Shown piece after piece: positions 1-4,710 of a stretch of DNA of 5,480 nt (positions are counted from its first letter, which is position 1; every line of letters starts with the position of its first letter). The notes under the pieces are model-generated. The model was not told the DNA's origin. It did no database searches and was given only the letters and a program-made list of their open reading frames with translations. A program made the translations under genes and the position numbers. This DNA comes from Nitrospirota bacterium (GTDB lineage: Bacteria; Nitrospirota; CAKKRA01; 9FT-COMBO-42-15). Location of the stretch: the NCBI GenBank assembly GCA_016214425.1, contig JACRON010000015.1:1-5480 (forward strand). Reading direction: 5' to 3'.

Positions 1-1
1 T

Positions 2-403
2 GCAGAATGGGCTGTTGTCCATGACAACCTATATGGGACATCAAAAAAACAGCTTGCAGAGATACTGAATAAAGGGATAGATGTGATACTTGATATTGAT
101 TCACATGGTGCGATGCAGATTAAAGAGAGCTGGGAGGAAGGAATCTTTATTTACATACTGCCGCCATCCTTTGATGACCTGAGAAGGAGGCTTTTGGAGA
201 GGAATTCTGATGCAGTAAAGGATATTGAAAAGCGCCTTGAAAATGCAAAAAAAGAAATTTCTCAATATAAAAGATATGATTATGTTATAATAAATGATAA
301 GTTTGAAAAGGCATTAGAAGATTTAAAGTCCATTATAACAGCAGAGAGGCTTAAGATAAATAAATTCAATCCAGATTTGATAAATGAAAAATTTAATCTA
401 TAG
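2..403 (+). CDS. gmk: Guanylate kinase, C-terminal part (5' end outside window)
   Basis: Guanylate kinase phosphorylates GMP to GDP with ATP in the cytoplasm. The frame is open from base 2 to the TAG at 401-403 and gives 133 residues. This is about the last two thirds of a typical enzyme of roughly 205 residues, so the P-loop N-terminus lies upstream of the window. Visible family landmarks, in order, are AEWAVVHDNLYGTS (the GMP-binding region), the VILDIDSHGAMQI strand, the FIYILPPS strand, the Arg-rich lid segment RRLLERNSD, and the C-terminal YDYVIINDKFEKALEDLKSII block followed by AERL. All align by eye with E. coli Gmk without gaps in the lid. The GTG at 83 is internal to the conserved fold and is not the start. 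The stop codon overlaps the rpoZ ribosome-binding site, which fits one transcript. Family assignment is very secure. Confidence 0.96.
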   Translation, partial: AEWAVVHDNLYGTSKKQLAEILNKGIDVILDIDSHGAMQIKESWEEGIFIYILPPSFDDLRRRLLERNSDAVKDIEKRLENAKKEISQYKRYDYVIINDKFEKALEDLKSIITAERLKINKFNPDLINEKFNL

Positions 404-407
404 GAGG
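402..407 (+). promoter_or_regulatory. Ribosome-binding site of rpoZ
   Basis: A perfect AGGAGG lies 6 nt before the ATG at 414 and overlaps the gmk stop codon (TAG at 401-403). It decides the rpoZ start: the in-frame ATG at 384 has no comparable site and lies inside gmk. The overlap suggests that translation of the two genes is coupled. Confidence 0.85.
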
Positions 408-413
408 TTTTTT

Positions 414-767
414 ATGGATATTGTTTCATTACCAGTAGAAGCTAAAAAGGAGCATCATATCAACCGTTTCAGGCTGGCTAACCTTGCGATACAGAGGGCA
501 AAGGAATTAATGGAGGGCAATGCCCCTGTAATAAATACAAAATATACAAAGGAGACAACCATTGCCTTGGGCGAGATTGTCTCTGCTGATTTTGTGCTTT
601 TAACAGGAAAAGAGGCAAGGGAGGCAATGAGGGATGTATTTAAGGAAAGGGATGCTGAAAGGGGAATTACAGAGGAAGAGGATGAAGAGGCATCAGAGAT
701 TAAAAATGACCTGAGTGTATATCTAAATGATTCCAGCAAGGCAAAGGGAGAAACAGAGGAGGAATAG
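414..767 (+). CDS. rpoZ: DNA-directed RNA polymerase omega subunit
   Basis: The omega subunit binds the beta' subunit and assists assembly and stability of RNA polymerase. The ATG at 414 has a perfect AGGAGG 6 nt upstream, giving 117 residues. The RNA polymerase Rpb6/omega core is visible: INRFRLANLAIQRAKEL at about residues 16-32, corresponding to NRF.LV..AA.RARQ in E. coli, then a Pro-containing loop, then KETTIALGEI at about 46-55, corresponding to KTTVIALREI. Residues from about 80 onward form an acidic, low-complexity tail (TEEEDEEASEI and a GETEEE end). This makes the protein longer than the 91-residue E. coli omega; such tails vary between lineages. Placement directly after gmk is a common bacterial arrangement (gmk-rpoZ). 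The next gene starts 9 nt after the stop. Confidence 0.93.
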   Translation: MDIVSLPVEAKKEHHINRFRLANLAIQRAKELMEGNAPVINTKYTKETTIALGEIVSADFVLLTGKEAREAMRDVFKERDAERGITEEEDEEASEIKNDLSVYLNDSSKAKGETEEE

Positions 768-776
768 GGCAACTGC

Positions 777-1994
777 ATGCTTACAGGAAAGAGGATAATC
801 TTAGGTGTTACAGGGAGCATTGCTGCTTATAAGGCTGCAGAGATTGTCAGAAGGCTTAAGTCAGCCAATGCAGATGTAACAATTGTGATGACAAAGGCAG
901 GGATGGAGTTTATTACACCCCTTACCATGCAGACCCTTTCCTGCAATCCTGTTTATACAGAGACCTTTGTATTGCAAAAGGACTCCCGTATGGCGCATAT
1001 TGAGGTGGTAAAGGCTGCTGATTTATTTCTGATTGCGCCTGCAACTGCAAATATTATAGGAAAGATTGCCGCCGGAATCGGCGATGATATTTTAACTACA
1101 ATAGTTTTGTCAGCAAAATGCCCTGTCCTGATTGCACCTGCAATGGACAGCGATATGTATGAGAATCCCATTGTGCAGAGGAACATTGCATTCTTAAAGG
1201 AAAGGGAGTGCAGATTTATAGAACCTGAAGAAGGGGAGCTTGCATCAGGCATTATTGGAAAGGGCAGGCTTGCAGATGTTGATAAGATTGTTTCATCTGT
1301 CATTGATATCCTTGTTGTTAAAAAGGATTTGAAAGGTGAGGTTGTATTGGTAACTGCCGGGCCCACAAGGGAGTATATAGACCCTGTGCGTTTTATATCA
1401 AACAGGTCGACAGGTAAGATGGGTTATGCTATAGCTGAGGCAGCAAAGAGCAGGGGTGCAGAGGTGATGCTTATATCAGGCCATTCATCCCTTCAAAGGC
1501 CAAAGGATGTGGAGCTTATAAATGTTGTTACTGCTGATGAAATGAGGGAAGAGGTGATGAGAAATATAGAGAGGGCAACTATTGTTATTATGGCTGCTGC
1601 TGTATCTGATTATAGGCCAATAAAAGTAAGTCAGGATAAGCTCAAAAAGAGCGGTAAGGATATCAGCATGGGGTTTACAGAGGTTCCTGATATATTGTCT
1701 GAGATTGGCAGAAACAAGGGTAATAGAATAATTGTAGGTTTTGCAGCAGAGACCAGTGATATTATCAACAATGCTATGTATAAATTGAAGGAAAAGAATC
1801 TGGATATGATTGTTGCAAATGATGTTTCAGACACTGATGCTGGTTTTGAGGTTGATACAAATATTGTTACAATTATTGATAAAGATGGTATAGTTGCCAA
1901 GCTTGATAAGATGCCTAAAAAGGATGTTGCCCACAGGATTTTTGACAGGATAGTTAATTTTAAAAGGAGACACCTTGATTCCATCCTTCGCTAA
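777..1994 (+). CDS. coaBC: Bifunctional phosphopantothenoylcysteine decarboxylase / phosphopantothenate-cysteine ligase
   Basis: CoaBC makes 4'-phosphopantetheine precursors for coenzyme A: CoaB joins phosphopantothenate to cysteine using CTP, and CoaC decarboxylates the product with FMN. The 405-residue length matches full-length Dfp/CoaBC. The CoaC half (about 1-180) shows the flavin motif GVTGSIAAYK (10-19), catalytic His74 (E. coli His75), and the APAT motif at 87-90. Two positions differ from E. coli: the PxMNxxM motif reads PAMDSDMY, so Asp124 replaces Asn125, and the ACG motif reads ASG, so Ser157 replaces Cys158. The CoaB half (about 187-405) has TAGPTREYIDPV (193-204), SNRSTGKMG (208-216, Asn209 matching E. 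coli Asn210), AAAVSDY (273-279), and the Lys motif KLKK (288-291). The ATG at 777 follows AGGAGG (757-762) at a long 14-nt spacing, with AGGG (766-769) as a nearer alternative. It probably shares a transcript with rpoZ. Confidence 0.96.
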   Translation: MLTGKRIILGVTGSIAAYKAAEIVRRLKSANADVTIVMTKAGMEFITPLTMQTLSCNPVYTETFVLQKDSRMAHIEVVKAADLFLIAPATANIIGKIAAGIGDDILTTIVLSAKCPVLIAPAMDSDMYENPIVQRNIAFLKERECRFIEPEEGELASGIIGKGRLADVDKIVSSVIDILVVKKDLKGEVVLVTAGPTREYIDPVRFISNRSTGKMGYAIAEAAKSRGAEVMLISGHSSLQRPKDVELINVVTADEMREEVMRNIERATIVIMAAAVSDYRPIKVSQDKLKKSGKDISMGFTEVPDILSEIGRNKGNRIIVGFAAETSDIINNAMYKLKEKNLDMIVANDVSDTDAGFEVDTNIVTIIDKDGIVAKLDKMPKKDVAHRIFDRIVNFKRRHLDSILR

Positions 1995-2008
1995 AGCTAC
2001 GGAATGGT

Positions 2009-2014
2009 TATAAT
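2009..2014 (+). promoter_or_regulatory. Possible -10 element before the TPR gene
   Basis: A perfect TATAAT lies in the 54-nt gap between coaBC and the TPR gene, 34 nt before the ATG at 2049. No good -35 hexamer is visible 16-18 nt upstream (that stretch is the C/T-rich end of coaBC), and the DNA is AT-rich, so chance is a serious alternative. It could give the TPR-Roadblock pair its own promoter; read-through from coaBC is equally plausible. Confidence 0.2.
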
Positions 2015-2035
2015 AAAGTAGTATGTTCTATATAT

Positions 2036-2041
2036 AGGGGA
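2036..2041 (+). promoter_or_regulatory. Ribosome-binding site of the TPR gene
   Basis: AGGGGA lies 7 nt before the ATG at 2049 and supports that start codon. Confidence 0.55.
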
Positions 2042-2048
2042 TAGCTAA

Positions 2049-2756
2049 ATGGCTAAAACCAAAGAAGAATATAATCTTTCGCCTGAGATAGAAAAGCTAT
2101 CAGAAAGGCTGGCAAAGGACCCAAGTTCAAAGCTGTTTGTCCCCCTTGCAGAGGAATATCTAAAGGGCGGGATGCTTGAAGAGGCTATAACTGTATTAAA
2201 AGACGGCCTCAAGCATCATCCTAATTATGTGAGTGCAAGGGTGGCATTGGGAAAGGCCTATCATAAGAAGGGGCTTGTAAAAGAGTCATTAGAGGAGTTT
2301 AAAAAGGTTGTTGCTGCAAACCCTGACAACCTCCTTGCCCATAAAAAGCTCGTAGAGATACATAAGACATTAGGCAATATTGAGGATGCAATAAAGAGCT
2401 GCAATACTATACTCCTTTTGAATCCAAAAGACGAGGAGATTAAGGGGATACTCAAGCAGTTGGAAGGCATCAGGCCTGCTCCAAAACCACCTGCAGCTCC
2501 GGAGAAGAAAGAAGAAAAGATGCCTGCTCCTGCTGTAGAGAAGATTGAGGCAAAACCTGAGAAGGCAGAAATAAAATCAACTCCAAAGGAACCAGAGCCA
2601 ATAGAGCCTGAAACAAAAATGCCTGAGCCTGAGATTATAGAAGAGGTTAAAGCAGAAGAAAGACCGTTTGTAATGAAAGAGGCTGCTGAAGAAGAAGCAA
2701 TACTTGAAGAGCCGAAGGAGGCATTCAAGATACCGTCGAGAAGCCGCCTGTTTTAG
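2049..2756 (+). CDS. TPR repeat protein, N-terminal portion (frame interrupted)
   Basis: This reads as the N-terminal part of a tetratricopeptide-repeat scaffold protein; no gene name is recognised. After a short helix, three adjacent 34-residue TPR units are visible at about residues 27-60, 61-94 and 95-128. They carry the usual pattern of small and aromatic residues and end in HHPNY, ANPDN and LNPKD. TPRs form superhelical surfaces that bind partner proteins. From about residue 141 the chain becomes a Pro/Glu/Lys-rich linker (repeated PEP, EKKEEK and PKEPEP types), probably disordered. There is no signal peptide or membrane segment, so it is probably cytoplasmic. The last eight residues after Lys227 (IPSRSRLF) break the linker's composition, while the -1 frame continues it from about 2729. 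The stop at 2754-2756 therefore looks like the result of a frameshift, and the intended protein probably runs to 3685. It starts 54 nt after coaBC with a good ribosome-binding site. Confidence 0.8.
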   Translation: MAKTKEEYNLSPEIEKLSERLAKDPSSKLFVPLAEEYLKGGMLEEAITVLKDGLKHHPNYVSARVALGKAYHKKGLVKESLEEFKKVVAANPDNLLAHKKLVEIHKTLGNIEDAIKSCNTILLLNPKDEEIKGILKQLEGIRPAPKPPAAPEKKEEKMPAPAVEKIEAKPEKAEIKSTPKEPEPIEPETKMPEPEIIEEVKAEERPFVMKEAAEEEAILEEPKEAFKIPSRSRLF

Positions 2757-3685
2757 AGGAAGAGGGCAAGATTCCTGCTGGGGAAGAGAATGTATATGAA
2801 TTAAAAGAAGAGAAGGACGAGGAATTAGAAAAGCTGATTAAACTTAAACCAGTAGAGGAGCCAAAAAAGGCAAAGGATTTATCAGAAGAGGCAAAGGAAG
2901 AGGCAGGGGTGCCAGTATACGAGATTGACGAGGAAGAATTAATTAGTTTTCCAAAGGACCTGCTGCAGTCAGATGAAGAGCTCATTCAAGAGGCAAAGAT
3001 GAAGGAGACAGAGGTTACAAGCCTTGATATATCTTCCTTTGAAAAGAGACCTGAAGAGGCAGGGACACCAAAGGTTGCCATGCCTGAAGAAGATATGATT
3101 ATAATAGAAGAGCCTGAGAGCGAAATACTCTCAGTTGAGCCGTCTGTTTCTAAAAAGGAGCAAGCAAAGGAAGGGATTTCTTTTAAAGAACCGCTTTTTG
3201 AAGAAAAGGTTGTAAAAGCAGAGAAGAAGCCTGAAGCTGAGATGACAACAGAGACGCTGGCTGAATTATATATAAAACAGGGCTTCTATGAAAAGGGGAT
3301 TGAGATATATCGCATGTTGTTAAAAGAAAAACCCGAGAGTAAAGAATTAAAACAGAAATTAGAGGATGCAATTACTCTTTCAAGCCTGTTTGTAAGCGGA
3401 AAGCCGAAGACTGAAGAGATTATACCGGGTGTTGTGGTTGAGAAGGGTGAATCAGATGTTGAGGCAATAGAGATAGAGGAGATAACTTTAGCAGAGCCAG
3501 CGGCTGCAAAGGCAACGGCTGATTTTCGTTTAAAGCCTGCTGTTGAGAAACCCAAAGAGCCAGAGAAAAAGACAGAGGCTCCAAAAGAGGCCCCTCAGCC
3601 AGTTAAGCAAGGCAAGCAAAAGGCAAAGGTGCAGAGATTGCAGAGCTGGCTTGAAAATATAAAGAAAGAGCAGCCACAAATATGA
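2708..3685 (+). CDS. TPR repeat protein, C-terminal portion in the -1 frame
   Basis: The frame is open from 2708 and ends at the TGA of 3683-3685. No ATG, GTG or TTG occurs before the GTG at 2909, and that GTG has only purine-rich coding DNA before it, so I infer no independent start. From about 2729 the translation (DTVEKPPVLEEEGKIPAG) continues the acidic linker of the preceding segment. The linker runs to about 3240. Next comes one TPR-like helical pair (TTETLAELYIKQGFYEKGIEIY and following, about 3242-3373), then a second charged linker, then a basic amphipathic end (KVQRLQSWLENIKK, about 3626-3667). An anomalous AAAKATADFRLK patch sits at about 3500-3535. With one restored base near 2727 the gene would encode about 545 residues: three TPRs, a long linker, one TPR and a C-terminal helix. 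The last four bases overlap the Roadblock gene. Function is unknown; a partner-binding scaffold is the best inference. Confidence 0.72.
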   Translation, partial: RAEGGIQDTVEKPPVLEEEGKIPAGEENVYELKEEKDEELEKLIKLKPVEEPKKAKDLSEEAKEEAGVPVYEIDEEELISFPKDLLQSDEELIQEAKMKETEVTSLDISSFEKRPEEAGTPKVAMPEEDMIIIEEPESEILSVEPSVSKKEQAKEGISFKEPLFEEKVVKAEKKPEAEMTTETLAELYIKQGFYEKGIEIYRMLLKEKPESKELKQKLEDAITLSSLFVSGKPKTEEIIPGVVVEKGESDVEAIEIEEITLAEPAAAKATADFRLKPAVEKPKEPEKKTEAPKEAPQPVKQGKQKAKVQRLQSWLENIKKEQPQI

Positions 3686-4026
3686 TCTTCTCAGAGATAT
3701 TAAAGCGCATAGCAGATGAAGAAAAGGATGCAATGGGGATAGCAATTGTCGGCATGGACGGCATTGTTGTTGAGGAGCGGATTGTTGAGCATAATATAGA
3801 CCTTGCATCTATCAGCGCAGAATACAGCTCTGTATTAAAGGATATAGACAGGGTTTCTGATTCATTGAAATTCGGCGCTGTTAAGGAATTAGTAGTAATT
3901 ACAGATAAGGCAATAATAATAATGAAGGGCATTAATAAGGACTATTTTATTATCTTTGCCATAAAGCCTGATGGAAATATCGGCAAGGGACGTTTCCTAA
4001 TTCGCAGGGAATTGCCAAAGAAATAA
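3682..4026 (+). CDS. Roadblock/LC7 domain protein
   Basis: This is a 114-residue single-domain protein of the Roadblock/LC7 superfamily, small alpha/beta dimers that in bacteria include MglB, the regulator of the Ras-like GTPase MglA. The supporting pattern is an N-terminal helix (IFSEILKRIADEE), a beta hairpin AMGIAIVGMDGIVVEE at about 17-32, a helix containing LASISAEYSSVLKDID at about 41-56, then strands KELVVITDKAIIIMKGI (68-84) and YFIIFAIKPDGNIGKGRF (88-105) with a short C-terminal helix. The fold is recognised from this pattern, so it is less certain than the enzymes here. The ATG lies in an ATGA overlap with the TPR stop and has only a weak upstream purine run, which implies translational coupling. 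An obligate partnership with the TPR protein is plausible. No MglA-type GTPase (P-loop GxxxxGK[ST]) is seen in the window. MglB-like polarity control is possible but not shown. Confidence 0.82.
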   Translation: MIFSEILKRIADEEKDAMGIAIVGMDGIVVEERIVEHNIDLASISAEYSSVLKDIDRVSDSLKFGAVKELVVITDKAIIIMKGINKDYFIIFAIKPDGNIGKGRFLIRRELPKK

Positions 4027-4047
4027 ATCCTAATTTCTAAATCCTAA

Positions 4048-4070
4048 CCCCTGACTGAATCTATCAGGGG
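4048..4070 (+). repeat. Hairpin, perfect 7-bp stem
   Basis: CCCCTGA (4048-4054) and TCAGGGG (4064-4070) pair perfectly around a 9-nt loop, 21 nt after the Roadblock stop. The bases that follow (ctaaacaatg) contain no T run, so it does not meet the usual rule for an intrinsic terminator, although it could pause polymerase or protect the upstream mRNA end. Confidence 0.5.
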
Positions 4071-4084
4071 CTAAACAATGTTAA

Positions 4085-4113
4085 ATGACAAAAGTTCTAA
4101 ATATTTGTACATT
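4085..4113 (+). promoter_or_regulatory. Candidate sigma70-type promoter for aroQ
   Basis: ATGACA (4085-4090, five of six matches to TTGACA) and TACATT (4108-4113, four of six matches to TATAAT) are separated by exactly 17 nt. A transcript from here would carry the hairpin-forming REP-like unit in its leader and then aroQ and the downstream peptidase. AT-rich DNA produces such matches by chance, so this is only a candidate. Confidence 0.3.
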
Positions 4114-4120
4114 CTAAGAG

Positions 4121-4198
4121 GTCATTCCCGCACTGTTTTTGAGCGGGAATCCACAATGTGCAAGACATGGATTCCTGCCAGATACACGCAGGAATGAC
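4121..4198 (+). repeat. REP/MITE-like palindromic repeat unit
   Basis: The unit begins GTCATTCC and ends GGAATGAC, a perfect 8-bp terminal inverted repeat extendable to gtcattcccgc/gcaggaatgac with one G-T type mismatch. Inside are two perfect 8-bp stems: ATTCCCGC/GCGGGAAT (4124-4131 with 4143-4150) and ATTCCTGC/GCAGGAAT (4171-4178 with 4188-4195). A third stem, GGAATCCA/TGGATTCC (4146-4153 with 4168-4175), competes with both. From memory, this GTCATTCCCGC...GCGGGAATCCA...TGGATTCC...GGAATGAC layout is a widely scattered intergenic repeat in Proteobacteria and Nitrospirota-like genomes. It has no coding capacity. Confidence 0.8.
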
Positions 4199-4243
4199 TT
4201 ACTTACAATTTTTGAATTTATTTAAGGTTTAGAGATTAGGATT

Positions 4244-4248
4244 AAGGA
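4244..4248 (+). promoter_or_regulatory. Ribosome-binding site of aroQ
   Basis: AAGGA lies 8 nt before the ATG at 4257 and only 2 nt before the in-frame TTG at 4251, so it decides the start in favour of 4257. It lies directly next to the right outer arm of the repeat. Confidence 0.6.
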
Positions 4249-4256
4249 TATTGATA

Positions 4257-4706
4257 ATGCTGAAAATTCTTGTCCTTCACGGACCAAATCTAAATCTACT
4301 CGGCCTCAGAGAGCCTGAGATATACGGCAAAACTACGCTTCTTGATATAAATAAGGAAATGATGGAGTTTGCAAAAAAAGAGGGCATGGATATTACAATA
4401 AAGCAGTCTAATTTTGAAGGCGAGCTTATCCAGATGCTCCATGAGTCAGTTGAAGAATATGATGCAATAGTATTTAATCCAGCAGCCTTTACACATACGA
4501 GCATTGCCTTGCGGGATGCAATTTCTGCTGTAGGCATTCCAGTGATAGAGGTTCATCTGTCAAATATATATAAAAGAGAATCCTTCAGGCGCCACTCTTA
4601 TATCTCTGAGGTGTCAGAGGGTGTTATCTCTGGTTTTGGCAAGGACAGCTACTTTTTGGGGCTTAAGGCAGCAAAAAATCTCCTATCTAAAAAGGTCAAG
4701 AAATAA
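4257..4706 (+). CDS. aroQ: Type II 3-dehydroquinate dehydratase
   Basis: This enzyme removes water from 3-dehydroquinate to give 3-dehydroshikimate, the third step of the shikimate pathway to aromatic amino acids and folate. The ATG at 4257 gives 149 residues, the usual size of the small dodecameric type II enzyme. Key features are LVLHGPNLNLLG (5-16), the flexible catalytic loop LREPEIYG with Arg18 and catalytic Tyr23 (M. tuberculosis Arg19 and Tyr24), QSNFEGELI (49-57), FNPAAFTHTSIALRDA (72-87) with substrate-binding Asn73 and His79, the EVHLSN motif (97-102) with catalytic His99, and FRRHSY (109-114) with substrate-binding Arg110. All expected active-site residues are present, so it should be active. 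The peptidase gene begins 4 nt after the stop. Upstream is a 230-nt non-coding stretch full of repeats, so aroQ may start its own transcript. Confidence 0.96.
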   Translation: MLKILVLHGPNLNLLGLREPEIYGKTTLLDINKEMMEFAKKEGMDITIKQSNFEGELIQMLHESVEEYDAIVFNPAAFTHTSIALRDAISAVGIPVIEVHLSNIYKRESFRRHSYISEVSEGVISGFGKDSYFLGLKAAKNLLSKKVKK

Positions 4707-4710
4707 TCCA

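Larger units (their letters stand above)
4026..4243 (+). repeat. Composite repeat with outer terminal inverted arms
   Basis: The stretch between the Roadblock and aroQ genes is bounded by two arms in inverted orientation: 4026-4044 (aatcctaatttctaaatcc) and 4226-4243 (ggtttagagattaggatt). They match with one mismatch and one single-base gap. The left arm begins at the last base of the Roadblock stop codon and contains a direct repeat of aatcctaa (4026-4033 and 4040-4047). Inside lie a hairpin (4048-4070) and a REP-like unit (4121-4198). No open frame of note and no clear target-site duplication is visible. It looks like a non-autonomous element or nested insertions; no transposase is present. 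Confidence 0.6.

Noticed and set aside
384..413. Upstream ATG at 384 as the rpoZ start
   Set aside because: It would overlap gmk, has no ribosome-binding site, and adds residues absent from omega proteins; the ATG at 414 has a perfect AGGAGG.
2722..2756. Programmed -1 frameshifting with a classic slippery heptamer
   Set aside because: No X XXY YYZ heptamer exists in the overlap; neither ttc aag nor ttt tag re-pairs well after a -1 slip. A single-base deletion explains it more simply.
2909..2911. GTG at 2909 as an independent start for the second TPR segment
   Set aside because: The purine-rich DNA before it is coding-like in the same frame back to about 2729, and no separate promoter or clear ribosome-binding site is seen.
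455..3932. Several long open frames on the minus strand, for example 455-820, 953-1366, 1631-1984, 2261-2728 and 3603-3932
   Set aside because: All lie opposite well-supported plus-strand genes, are Ser/Leu/Ile-rich as expected for the antisense of Glu/Lys/Ala-rich coding DNA, and resemble no family.
4121..4198. CRISPR array or intrinsic terminator
   Set aside because: There are no regularly spaced direct repeats with spacers, only one palindromic unit, and no T tract follows any of the stems.
4251..4256. TTG at 4251 as the aroQ start
   Set aside because: The ribosome-binding site would be only 2 nt away, and the ATG at 4257 gives the usual AroQ N-terminus (MLKILVLHGPN).
4027..4256. tRNA, small RNA or riboswitch in the intergenic stretch
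   Set aside because: No cloverleaf, T-loop or riboswitch core motif is recognisable; the structure is explained by inverted repeats.
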